Positions 52,449 through 60,991 of a stretch of DNA of 64,000 nucleotides are shown here, piece by piece (the stretch's first letter is position 1; every line of letters starts with the position of its first letter). The stretch is from contig NZ_WHJG01000040.1 of assembly GCF_011682175.1 (NCBI RefSeq), positions 1 through 64,000 on the forward strand, written 5' to 3'. Both the position numbers and the translations under genes were made by a program. This DNA comes from Massilia frigida (GTDB taxonomy: Bacteria; Pseudomonadota; Gammaproteobacteria; Burkholderiales; Burkholderiaceae_D). Under the pieces are notes generated by a model. The model did no database searches, was not told the origin of the DNA, and saw nothing but the letters and a program-made list of their open reading frames with translations.

Positions 52449-53495
52449 ATGCACCATTCAGGAATCCTCCGGCTGGTCCGGTCCGGCATTACCCTGTTCC
52501 TGGCCCTGGTCCTGGGCGGCGCGCTGGCCTGCGTCCACGCGGCCGAGCTGGGCGAGGTCCAGGTGCGCTCGTACAGCGGGCAGCCGCTGGTGGCCGACAT
52601 CGAACTGACCTCGCTGGCCGAGCCCGGCGCCAGCGTGCAGGTACGGCTGGCCGATCCGGACGTGTGGCGCGGCGCCAATGTGCGCATGCATCCGGTGCTG
52701 TCGAACCTGACCTTGTCGGTGATGCGGCGCGAGGGCCGCCAGTTTCTGCACATCACCTCGGTCAAGCCGGTCGAAGGCGATTACGTACACCTGTTCCTGA
52801 CGCTGGGCGAAGGCGGCAAGCGTGAAGTGCGTGCCGCCACCTTGTGGCTGAGCCCGGATCCGCAGCCGGCCCCGCCGCCACCAGTTTCCGCGCCAGCGGC
52901 GCTACCCGCACCCGCACCCGCACCCGCACCCGCACCCGCACCCGCGCGAACCGTGCACGCGGAACCCGCCGTCATCGCTCCGGCGGCGCCGCGCCCGGTA
53001 CGGGTATTGCAGCTGCCATCGGCGCCGGCTTCCTGTCCCCAGCCATTCAGCGATGAACAAATCAAGCTCTGCGCCGCGCTCGATCACAAGAACGGCGTAC
53101 TGACCGCCAAGATTGTTGAACTGGAAGAAAAGGTCAAGCTGCTGCTACTGGCCACCGACAACAAGGGCGCGGCGGCGAGCAGCCATACCGAAGCGGCCAG
53201 TACGCCGGTGCCGGTCCTGTCGCGCGCCGCCCTGGCCAAAAAGAATGCCGCAGCCGCCAAGAAAGGGGAGGAGCTGCCCTGGATGCTGATCGGGGGCGCG
53301 GCCGGCGCCCTGATCGTGATCGGCCTGGCGGTCTGGTTCCTGCTGCGCCGTCGCAAGCGCAAGGCCGCGCTTCCCGCCGAAGCCGCCGCGCCGGCCGCAC
53401 CGGCGACGGGCATGCTGGCCAGGCTGGCCGCGCGCTTCAAACGCAAGCCGAAAGCGCCCGCGGCGGTCGCGCATGGCGAGCCCGGCGCCGGCTGA
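52449..53495 (+). CDS. FimV/HubP N-terminal-domain membrane protein
   Basis: A 348-residue protein. The signal peptide (LFLALVLGGALACVHAAEL) is followed by LGEVQVRSYSGQPLVADIEL, the FimV core motif, to about residue 145. A Pro-Ala linker encoded by about seven CACCCG hexamers follows, then a coiled coil (residues about 210-240) and one membrane helix (MLIGGAAGALIVIGLAVWFLL, about 278-298) with a basic tail. It is shorter than true FimV (about 900) and lacks the TPR tail. It may organise polar or pilus machinery. Confidence 0.7.
   Translation: MHHSGILRLVRSGITLFLALVLGGALACVHAAELGEVQVRSYSGQPLVADIELTSLAEPGASVQVRLADPDVWRGANVRMHPVLSNLTLSVMRREGRQFLHITSVKPVEGDYVHLFLTLGEGGKREVRAATLWLSPDPQPAPPPPVSAPAALPAPAPAPAPAPAPARTVHAEPAVIAPAAPRPVRVLQLPSAPASCPQPFSDEQIKLCAALDHKNGVLTAKIVELEEKVKLLLLATDNKGAAASSHTEAASTPVPVLSRAALAKKNAAAAKKGEELPWMLIGGAAGALIVIGLAVWFLLRRRKRKAALPAEAAAPAAPATGMLARLAARFKRKPKAPAAVAHGEPGAG
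52904..52945. repeat. CACCCG hexanucleotide microsatellite in the FimV-like gene
   Basis: About seven uninterrupted CACCCG units encode a Pro-Ala run. Gain or loss of units keeps the frame and changes only the linker length. Confidence 0.75.
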
Positions 53496-53854
53496 TTTCA
53501 TTGTATTTAGCAAAATGTTGTAAAAAAGATCCGCCCACACACGAAGTCGTCTACACAAGTCGGAGAACTGCGTTATACTTGTTTCCGTGGTCCTGCGGGA
53601 CTGCACAAACGGGCCCAGGATCTGGCGCAGCCACCAACGATAGCGTGGCGCGGCAAGCAGATAATCGTTGAAGAAACGCCTGTCCCCGGAAGCGGTCCGC
53701 CAGCCAACGATGCGCTTGCGGACGCCGGATGCAACCGGCAAGAGGCGACACCAGGAGATACCTGGTGCTCGCTCTCCAGAATTCTTTCCTCCCCCAGCGA
53801 TCGATTTGCCTTCACGCTATACTCTTCGGTGATCCCATCACCGAAAGCAAGCTC
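53496..53854. other. 359-base gap with a hairpin-rich segment of unknown role
   Basis: TATACT at 53574-53579 is followed by about 180 GC-rich bases with several inverted repeats (AACGAT/ATCGTT, GTCCGC/GCGGAC, CACCAGG/CCTGGTG). It could be a structured RNA. No RNA family, including 6S, is recognised. A second TATACT at 53818-53823 lies before the aminotransferase gene. Confidence 0.35.
53825..53845 (+). promoter_or_regulatory. 9-base-pair hairpin just before the aminotransferase start
   Basis: TTCGGTGAT and ATCACCGAA are perfectly complementary around a CCC loop, ending nine bases before ATG 53855, where the ribosome would bind. The ribosome-binding site is weak, so the stem may affect translation. 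Confidence 0.45.
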
Positions 53855-55075
53855 ATGACGACGGCAACACACTCAGCGCAAGCGCAATACGACCTGTTCC
53901 TGCAACGCGGACTCAAGCTCGACATGTCACGCGGCAAACCGGCCCCGGAACAACTCGACCTCTCCAACGATTTGCTCGACGCTCTGCCCGGCTTTACTGC
54001 GGCCGACGGCACCGATGCCCGCAACTACGGCCTCGGCGTCGGCCTGCCGGAAGCGCGCGCGCTGTTCGGCGGCTTGCTCGGTGTGCCGGCCGCGCAGGTG
54101 GTGGTCGACAGCAGCGCCAGCCTGTCGCTGATGCATGATGTAATCGTGTACGCCCTCTTGAACGGCGTGCCGGGCGGCCAGCCCTGGGTCGGCCAGCAAG
54201 CGGTGTTTTTGTGCCCGGTGCCCGGCTACGACCGTCATTTTTCGATTTGCGAAGCGCGCGGCATCAAGATGATCAACGTGCCGCTCAACGACGACGGGCC
54301 GGACATGGACATCGTCGAGCGGCTCGTGGCGAACGATGCCAGCATCAAGGGCATGTGGTGCGTGCCCAAGTACAGCAACCCGTCGGGCACCGTGTATTCG
54401 GACGAGGTGGTGCGCCGCCTGGCCGCCATGCCAACGGCCGCCCCCGACTTTCGCCTGATGTGGGACGACGCCTATCGCTTCCACCATCTGACGGACGAGA
54501 ACGTGCGCATTGCCGAGATCATCGCCGAATGCGCCAGTGCCGGCCATCCGGACCGGGCGATCGTGTTCGCATCGACGTCGAAGGTGAGCTGGGCCGGGTC
54601 GGGGCTTGCCGCGCTGGCATCCTCACCGGCCAATATCGCCTGGTGGACGAAGCATGCGGGCATCCGCAGCATCGGCCCGGACAAGATCAACCAGCTGCGC
54701 CACGTGCGCCTGCTCAAGGATGCGGCGACGGTGGAAGCGCTGATGACGCGCCACGCGGCGCTGCTCAAGCCCAAGTTCGACGCGGTGCTGGCGCAGTTCA
54801 GCGCGCATCTGGGCGAGGTGGCCGGGGTGTCGTGGACCGTGCCGAAGGGCGGGTATTTCATCGATCTGGTGACGCCGCCGGGTGCCGCGAAGAGGACCAT
54901 CGCGCTGGCGAAGGAAGCCGGGATTACGCTTACGCCGGCGGGCGCCGCGTATCCGTACGGGGTCGATCCCGAGGATAGCCATATCCGGATCGCGCCGAGT
55001 TTTCCGTCGCTGCCGGAAATTACCCAGGCGGCGGAGGGGATTGCGCTGGCGCTGAAATTAGCCGTGGCCGGCTGA
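53855..55075 (+). CDS. PLP-dependent aminotransferase (aspartate-aminotransferase-like, MocR-like type)
   Basis: A 406-residue fold-type I enzyme. LKLDMSRGKPAPEQLDLSN near the start, NYGLGVGLPEARALF, VPKYSNPSGTVYSDE, LMWDDAYRFHHL and the lysine motif FASTSKVSWAGSG (about residue 240) place it in the PF12897-type group of aminotransferases. The substrate is not certain. The ATG at 53855 starts exactly before the conserved N-terminus; the longer reading frame covers the hairpin region. A terminator follows. Confidence 0.85.
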   Translation: MTTATHSAQAQYDLFLQRGLKLDMSRGKPAPEQLDLSNDLLDALPGFTAADGTDARNYGLGVGLPEARALFGGLLGVPAAQVVVDSSASLSLMHDVIVYALLNGVPGGQPWVGQQAVFLCPVPGYDRHFSICEARGIKMINVPLNDDGPDMDIVERLVANDASIKGMWCVPKYSNPSGTVYSDEVVRRLAAMPTAAPDFRLMWDDAYRFHHLTDENVRIAEIIAECASAGHPDRAIVFASTSKVSWAGSGLAALASSPANIAWWTKHAGIRSIGPDKINQLRHVRLLKDAATVEALMTRHAALLKPKFDAVLAQFSAHLGEVAGVSWTVPKGGYFIDLVTPPGAAKRTIALAKEAGITLTPAGAAYPYGVDPEDSHIRIAPSFPSLPEITQAAEGIALALKLAVAG

Positions 55076-55113
55076 TTAACCCCACCCCGACGGGGGAGGG
55101 CCAGGCCAACAAA

Positions 55114-55136
55114 AAAGCGCCCTCAGGCGCTTTCAT
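55114..55136. terminator. bidirectional terminator between aminotransferase and fliT-like gene
   Basis: AAAGCGCC and GGCGCTTT pair over CTCA, with As on the left and Ts on the right, so it works for both converging genes. Confidence 0.8.
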
Positions 55137-55154
55137 TCACATCATGTAACTGGC

Positions 55155-55433
55155 TCAGTGCGTTGCGCACATCAGGTCCGACAACTGCCACGGCTCGGTA
55201 ATCTCGCGCACGGCGCGGTCATTGGCCATGATCTGCTTGAGCAGATCGATCTTGCGCATGCGCGGAGCGCCATCCAGTGCCGGCACGCCGGTCTTGGTCG
55301 CCGACGCCTGCTGCGCGCACTGCGTTTCCAAAGTCGCCAGGCCATTCCAGTCGCCCGCTTTTGCCGCAACCGCCATCTTGCCAGTCAGGCCAGCAATATT
55401 TTCGTACATCGAGAGAACTTCGTTGGAGGTCAT
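55155..55433 (-). CDS. FliT-like flagellar protein
   Basis: A 92-residue helical protein: VLSMYENIAGLTGKMAVAAKAGDWNGLATLE then IDLLKQIMANDRAVREITEPW matches the FliT family, which chaperones the filament cap FliD and can antagonise FlhDC. AGGTGA precedes the ATG by five bases. Other flagellar genes are not in the window. Confidence 0.75.
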   Translation of the reverse strand: MTSNEVLSMYENIAGLTGKMAVAAKAGDWNGLATLETQCAQQASATKTGVPALDGAPRMRKIDLLKQIMANDRAVREITEPWQLSDLMCATH

Positions 55434-55546
55434 GCGCTCACCTAGCCAAAAAATTTATAAAGATTACCGCGTGTCCTTCCATAACGTCGGGATTGCGCGG
55501 AACTTTAGGCTTTTTTTCAAAAAATCCGAAATATTTTTTAACTTGC

Positions 55547-56374
55547 TTAATTGATAAGCTCTTCCAGCCCGCCGCTCAGCTCGCCCAGCGGCGGAATGCT
55601 GGCGAACAAGACATCGGGCGGCACGCCCAGTCCGGTCGCCAGCGCCGGCGTGAAACAGGCCGCCAGTTCCGCATCGTTCGGCTGGCGCTCTTCGTAGCGT
55701 GCGCGTAGCACGGCCAGGTGAATCACCGCCGCCATCCGGTACGAAGGCGACTCCGGGGTCGGATCGCCGACGTGGCGCAAGGTCTGGTGAAACAGGTCGG
55801 GAAATTTCCAGCGTGCCGCCAGTTCCGCTCCCACTTCGGTGAAATCGTAGCCGAACAGGGCTTTTTCGGCGGCGATGCGGCCATGTTCGTACGGTCCGAC
55901 CGTCTGGTCCAGCTCGCGCGCCTGCTGCGCCACGCCCGCATGCATCACCAGTTGCCCGATCCCGTGCATCATCCCGATCGTGAACGCCAGGTCGGTATTG
56001 GCGCCGATCTGCTTGGCGATCCACTTGGCCGCCACCGCCGTGTGCAGGCTGTAGCGCCAGAAGCGCTTCAGGTCCAGCCCCGGCACGGTCTTGAAGCTGC
56101 CCACCAGGCCGGAACTGATCACCAGGGTGCGCACGGTCACGAAACCGAGCATGCGCACCGCGTCGCCCACGTTGCCGATCCGGCGCGAGACGTGATAGTA
56201 GGCCGAATTGGCCAGGCGCAACAGCTTGGCGCTCAGCACCGGGTCGAGCGAGAGCTTGCGCGCGATCTCTTCGACCGCCACATCCGGGTCGTCGAAGCTG
56301 CTGATCAGTTCCGCCACCACTTTGGGCGCGGAGGGCAGGGCGTTCGGATTTTGCAGCAGGGCTTCAAGGGTCAT
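55547..56374 (-). CDS. HDOD-domain protein
   Basis: A 275-residue protein made essentially of one HDOD domain (residues about 12-210): LPSAPKVVAELISSFDDPDVAVEEIARKLSLDPVLSAKLLRLANS at the start, then FTIGMMHGIGQLVM. HDOD proteins relate to HD phosphohydrolases but usually lack catalytic residues and act in motility or stress signalling. AGGAGA precedes the ATG. It shares its strand with the FliT-like gene, with 113 bases between. Confidence 0.9.
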   Translation of the reverse strand: MTLEALLQNPNALPSAPKVVAELISSFDDPDVAVEEIARKLSLDPVLSAKLLRLANSAYYHVSRRIGNVGDAVRMLGFVTVRTLVISSGLVGSFKTVPGLDLKRFWRYSLHTAVAAKWIAKQIGANTDLAFTIGMMHGIGQLVMHAGVAQQARELDQTVGPYEHGRIAAEKALFGYDFTEVGAELAARWKFPDLFHQTLRHVGDPTPESPSYRMAAVIHLAVLRARYEERQPNDAELAACFTPALATGLGVPPDVLFASIPPLGELSGGLEELIN

Positions 56375-56456
56375 CGTGTCTCCTGGTCGATGCGGGGCAG
56401 GGAGGACTATATAGCGATTCCTGCGGGCACGCCACCACCGCGCCCCTGGCCGCCGC

Positions 56457-57362
56457 TCACGCTTCGTCGAGCTGTTCGAAACGGGTGGCCAGAAAGTCGA
56501 TCAGGGTGCGCACGGCGGGGCGCAGCCAGCGCCGCGACGAATACACGGCGTGAATGATCCCGCCTTTGGGAATCCAGTCCGGCATCAGGATGACCAGCGA
56601 TCCCTGCCTGAGTTCTTCCGTGATCATCATCAGGGGCAGTTGCACCACTCCCACTCCCGCCACCGCCGCGGCGCGCAGCGCGAGCATGTCGTCGGTGACC
56701 AGGCGCGGCGTGTGCCGGATGCTCGCCACCGCGCCATCGGGGCCGTCCAGGTGCCAGGTGTGCTGCGCCACGGGACCGCCCCAGTCCAGGGTCGGCACGC
56801 CGCTCAACTCCGCAGGCGCGTGCAAGGCCGGATGGCGTGCCAGGAAATCCGGGCTGGCCGCGACACACCAGCGGCGCGTGCTCAGCACCTTCATCACCAG
56901 GTCGCTGTCCTGGAGCGGCGGCACGCGCACCCGGATCGCGATGTCGGTGCCCTCGGCCACCACGTCGACCCGCCGGTTGCTCGCTTCCAGGTGCAGGGTG
57001 ACCATGGGATGCTCGACCATGAACTGGGCCAGCATCGGCCCGACCCGCACATGCAGCAGCGCGATCGGGCAAGCGATGCGCACCACGCCGCTCGGCTCGG
57101 CCCGGGTCCGGTCCACGGCTTCCTGGGCGGCCTGGGCTTCGACCAGCATCGCCTTGCAATGGAAAAAATAACTCTTGCCGATTTCCGTGACTGAAAACTG
57201 GCGGGTCGAGCGCTGCAGCAGGCGCACCCCGAGATGCTCTTCGAGGATGCAAATCCGCCTGCTCAGCTTGGATTTCGGAACACCGATCGCCCGGCTGGCC
57301 GGCGCGAACCCTTCATGTTCGACCACCTGCACAAAGTAAAACAGATCGTTCAGGTCTTGCAC
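56457..57362 (-). CDS. LysR-family transcriptional regulator
   Basis: A 301-residue regulator. The HTH reads VQDLNDLFYFVQVVEHEGFAPASRAIGVPKSKLSRRI then LEEHLGVRLLQRSTRQFSVTEIG. The effector domain ends PAVRTLIDFLATRFEQL. The reading frame extends far upstream, but homologues start at this point; GTG 57362 is chosen because the ATG expected at this position is a valine codon. It is divergent from the cysteine hydrolase over 168 bases, which is the classic arrangement of a regulator and its target. Confidence 0.85.
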   Translation of the reverse strand: MQDLNDLFYFVQVVEHEGFAPASRAIGVPKSKLSRRICILEEHLGVRLLQRSTRQFSVTEIGKSYFFHCKAMLVEAQAAQEAVDRTRAEPSGVVRIACPIALLHVRVGPMLAQFMVEHPMVTLHLEASNRRVDVVAEGTDIAIRVRVPPLQDSDLVMKVLSTRRWCVAASPDFLARHPALHAPAELSGVPTLDWGGPVAQHTWHLDGPDGAVASIRHTPRLVTDDMLALRAAAVAGVGVVQLPLMMITEELRQGSLVILMPDWIPKGGIIHAVYSSRRWLRPAVRTLIDFLATRFEQLDEA

Positions 57363-57530
57363 GCCGGTGTCCAGTGTTCCATTGGTAGGACGCTGAGTAT
57401 AGATTCCGGCGTCTGGCGGCGCAACCGCGTAAAGACTACGATGCGGGTCCGCCATCGGGCCAGGTACGTCGACCAACGTGCCGCAGCCCGACGGCGCCTC
57501 CATTTTTATGTGCCATTCAAAGGACTTACC

Positions 57531-58169
57531 ATGACCAGTGAAACCATCCGGGACGCCAGCAAGGACCATCTGCTGACCCCGCAAAATTCGGCCTTGATCG
57601 TGATCGACTACCAGCCGGTGCAGGTCAATTCGATCGCCTCGATGGACCGCCAGCTCCTGATCAACAATATTGTCGGCGTATCGAAGGCGGCCATTGCCTA
57701 CGGCCTGCCGATCGTGCACTCGACGGTCAACGTCAAGACCGGCTTGAACAAGCCGCCGATTCCCCAGTTGCGCAAGGTGCTCGAAGGTATTCCAACCTAT
57801 GACCGCACCACGATCAATGCGTGGGAAGACGTCCAATTCCAGGCCGCCGTGAAAGCCACCGGCCGCAAGAAACTGATCATGACGGCGCTCTGGACCGAGG
57901 CATGCCTGACCTTTCCGGCGCTGGACGCTTTGCGCGACGGCTATGAAGTCTATGTCGTGGTCGATGCCGTCGGCGGCACCTCGGGCGCGGCGCACGAGGC
58001 GGCATTGCGCCGCATCGAACAGGCGGGCGGCAAAATGATCAGCGTGGTGCAGATGTTCTGCGAGTTGCAACGCGACTGGGCGCGCCATGACACGGTTCCC
58101 GCTTTCATCGACTTGTTTGTCGACACCGGCGGCACGGCAGGCATTCAATTCTCGTACGACAAGGCTTGA
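57531..58169 (+). CDS. isochorismatase-family cysteine hydrolase
   Basis: A 212-residue enzyme. SALIVIDYQPVQVNSI gives the catalytic aspartate, the RKKLIMTALWTEACLTFPALDAL segment the conserved lysine and nucleophilic cysteine, and GYEVYVVVDAVGGTS the ending motif. Related members hydrolyse amides or small esters; YcaC-like enzymes match well, but the substrate is unknown. AAGGA precedes the ATG by seven bases. The divergent LysR probably controls it. Confidence 0.88.
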   Translation: MTSETIRDASKDHLLTPQNSALIVIDYQPVQVNSIASMDRQLLINNIVGVSKAAIAYGLPIVHSTVNVKTGLNKPPIPQLRKVLEGIPTYDRTTINAWEDVQFQAAVKATGRKKLIMTALWTEACLTFPALDALRDGYEVYVVVDAVGGTSGAAHEAALRRIEQAGGKMISVVQMFCELQRDWARHDTVPAFIDLFVDTGGTAGIQFSYDKA

Positions 58170-58343
58170 CGCCCGACCCGGACATGGCGCGGCCCTGGGC
58201 GGCAAGGCAATGTCCGGCTTTCGGCACTCTGGCGGCCTATTGTGCAGTTGGTCGCATTTGGTGTACGTTTCGCCCTGCGCTCGATTAGAGTGCAGGCTGG
58301 GAAGTCGCGCCGTTCCTGGCGCCGCCATGAAGAGAGAAAACAC

Positions 58344-60971
58344 ATGACATTATTGAAAGCCAGACGTCTGGCCGCCGCCACTGCGCTGGCCTGTACCGCT
58401 TTTGCCGCCCACGCCGAAGCCCCGTATTCGTTCGCCGCCACGCCGGGCAAGCTGCCCAAGGATATCGTGCCGGTGCAATACGCTGCCCACCTGATCCCCG
58501 ACCTGGCCGCCAATACTTTCCTCGGTTCCGAAACGGTCGAAATCGAAGTGCTGAAAGCCACCTCCCTCATCATGCTCAACGCCGTCGACCTCGAGATCGA
58601 CGCCGCCAGCCTGTCCGGCAAGAACATCGGCTCCCTGAAACTGGTACCCAAGATCGACAAGGAACAGGAAACGCTCAGCTTCGCGCTGGCGCAGCCGCTC
58701 GAACCGGGCCGCTACAACCTGGCCCTCAAGTTCCACGGCACGATCAACCGCGAAGCGCGCGGCATGTTCCACATGAAGTACAAGGCCGGCAGCGCATCGC
58801 GCACCATGATCGCCACCAACATGGAGCCGACCGATACGCGCCGCATGCTGCCGACCTGGGACGAACCGGCCTTCCGCGCCGCCTTCAAGCTCACCGTCGA
58901 CCTGCCGGCCAGCTTCAAGGCCTACTCCAACACCCCGCTCGAACGCCAGGAAAAGCTCGACGGCGGCTTGCAGCGCTTCCACTTCGGCGTCACCCCCAAG
59001 ATGTCGAGCTACCTGGTGGTGCTGGTGGCGGGCGAACTGGAACGGGTCAGCGCCAGGCAGGACGGAGTCGACATCGGCATCGTCACCACCGAAGGCAAGC
59101 AGGAATCGGCCGCCTACGCGCTGGCCGCCACCAAGGACCTGCTGCGCTACTACAACAAGTACTTCGGCCAGCCCTACCCGCTGCCCAAGCTGGACCAGAT
59201 TGCCATCCCCGGCGGCTTTAACGGCGCCATGGAAAACTGGGGCGGCATCGTCTATAACGAATCGACCCTGCTGGTCGACCCCAAAAAGAGCCCGGACAAC
59301 GTGCGCCAGACCTCGTTCGGCATCAACGCCCACGAAGTGGCGCACCAGTGGTTCGGCAACCTGGTGACCATGGGCTGGTGGGATAACCTGTGGCTCAACG
59401 AAGGCTTCGCCTCCTGGATGGCGACCAAGGCCACCGACCATTTCCATCCCGAGTGGCGGGTCCAGCTGGGCGCCCTGGCCGAGCGCGAAAGCGTCATGAA
59501 CCTGGACGCGCGCAAGACCACGCACCCGATCCAGACCCCGGTACTGACCGAAGCGCAGGCCGCCGACGCCTTCGACTCGATCACCTATGCCAAGGGCCAG
59601 GCCTTCCTGCGCATGCTGGAGGCTTACCTGGGCGAAGAGCCCTTCCGCAAGGGCATCCGCGCCTACATGGCCAAGCACCAGTATGGCAACACCACCACCG
59701 CCGACCTCTGGTCCGCGCTTGAAAAAGCCTCCGGCAAACCGGTCGAAAAACTGGCCTCCGACTGGACCACCCAGCCCGGCTTCCCGCTGCTCAAGGTCGA
59801 GCAAAGCTGCGAAAACGGCAAGCGCAAGGTCACGCTGTCGCAGGAACAGTTCCGCCTCGACGAACCGGCCCTTGAGAAACGCCTGTGGAACGTGCCGGTG
59901 CAAGTGGGCACCGTGGGCGGCAAGGCCAGTTACGCCTTGCTCGCGGGCGCCAGCAGCACGGTCATGCAAGCCTCGTGCGACGGCGCGCTGGTGATCGACC
60001 CGGCCAGCGTCGGCTACTTCCGCGTCCAGTACGACAAGGCCGGCTTCGACGCGCTGGCGGGGCAGGCCGCCAGGCTGCCCGACACCACCCGCCTCAAACT
60101 GCTGGGCGACACCTGGAGCCTGGTGCAGGCCGACCGTTTGCAGCTCGATAGCTACCTCAAACTGGTCTCGGCCTACGCCGACGAACCGCGCCTGGCGGTA
60201 TGGAATGCCATGCTCGACAACCTGGCCACGCTCGACACCCTGGCCGAAGGCGAACCGGAACGCGCGCTGGTGCGGCGCTACATCACCGGGCTGGCCGGAC
60301 CCAAGTTCGCGCGCCTCGGCTGGGACGACAAAGCGGGCGAATCGACCGAAGAGCGCCAGTTGCGCGCCCTGCTGGCCGGCGCGCTGGCCAAGATCGGCGA
60401 CCCGGCCGTGATCGCCGAAGGGCGCGCCCGCTTCGCGCGCTTCCTGGCCGACCCGGCCAGCGTGCCGCCATCGATGATCGACTTCGTCATGCGCGTGGCC
60501 GGCCGCTATGGCGACACCGCCACCTACGACGCCCTGGCCAGCCGCGTGGCGCAAGCCCAGACCGACGAAGAGCGCAACCGTTACGCGCGCTCCATGGCGC
60601 TGGCGCGCGACCCGGCGCTGGCCCGGCGCACCCTGGCCATGGCGCTCTCGCCCGACTTGCCGGCCCAGCTGACCTCGACCCTGGTGCCGGAGGTGGCGCG
60701 CAGCGAACACGTCGAACTGGCGTGGGCCTTCGCCACCGCCAACCGCGCCGCGCTGCTCAAGGACCAGGAATCGATTGGCCAGAACCGCTTTTTCCCGAGC
60801 GTGGTATCGTCCTCCTCCAATCCGGTCCACGCGGACATGATGGAAGCCTACGTGAAGCAGAACTTCGGCCCCGATGCCCAGGTCGAAGCGCAACGCGTGG
60901 CCAATGCCATCCGCACCCGCGCCGCCCAGAAAACCCGTTTGCTGCCGCAAGTGCGCGCGGCGCTCAAATAA
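58344..60971 (+). CDS. exported M1-family aminopeptidase
   Basis: An 875-residue zinc aminopeptidase with signal peptide (RRLAAATALACTAFAAHA). GAMENWG (about residue 295) binds the substrate N-terminus, and HEVAHQWFGNLVTMGWWDNLWLNEGF (about 330-355) provides the HExxH-x18-E zinc site. The C-terminal half is the ERAP1-like helical domain. Its stop is 20 bases before the M13 gene, so the two exported peptidases form an operon for periplasmic peptide degradation. Confidence 0.95.
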   Translation: MTLLKARRLAAATALACTAFAAHAEAPYSFAATPGKLPKDIVPVQYAAHLIPDLAANTFLGSETVEIEVLKATSLIMLNAVDLEIDAASLSGKNIGSLKLVPKIDKEQETLSFALAQPLEPGRYNLALKFHGTINREARGMFHMKYKAGSASRTMIATNMEPTDTRRMLPTWDEPAFRAAFKLTVDLPASFKAYSNTPLERQEKLDGGLQRFHFGVTPKMSSYLVVLVAGELERVSARQDGVDIGIVTTEGKQESAAYALAATKDLLRYYNKYFGQPYPLPKLDQIAIPGGFNGAMENWGGIVYNESTLLVDPKKSPDNVRQTSFGINAHEVAHQWFGNLVTMGWWDNLWLNEGFASWMATKATDHFHPEWRVQLGALAERESVMNLDARKTTHPIQTPVLTEAQAADAFDSITYAKGQAFLRMLEAYLGEEPFRKGIRAYMAKHQYGNTTTADLWSALEKASGKPVEKLASDWTTQPGFPLLKVEQSCENGKRKVTLSQEQFRLDEPALEKRLWNVPVQVGTVGGKASYALLAGASSTVMQASCDGALVIDPASVGYFRVQYDKAGFDALAGQAARLPDTTRLKLLGDTWSLVQADRLQLDSYLKLVSAYADEPRLAVWNAMLDNLATLDTLAEGEPERALVRRYITGLAGPKFARLGWDDKAGESTEERQLRALLAGALAKIGDPAVIAEGRARFARFLADPASVPPSMIDFVMRVAGRYGDTATYDALASRVAQAQTDEERNRYARSMALARDPALARRTLAMALSPDLPAQLTSTLVPEVARSEHVELAWAFATANRAALLKDQESIGQNRFFPSVVSSSSNPVHADMMEAYVKQNFGPDAQVEAQRVANAIRTRAAQKTRLLPQVRAALK

Positions 60972-60991
60972 ACACCGCATCAAGGAACCAC

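Noticed and set aside
53586-53770. 6S RNA upstream of the aminotransferase
   Set aside because: Size and hairpins are suggestive, but no conserved closing stem or central bubble could be identified by eye.
56457-58343. A 628-residue protein containing the LysR domain at its C-terminus
   Set aside because: The upstream part is antisense to the cysteine hydrolase; the LysR homology starts at 57362.
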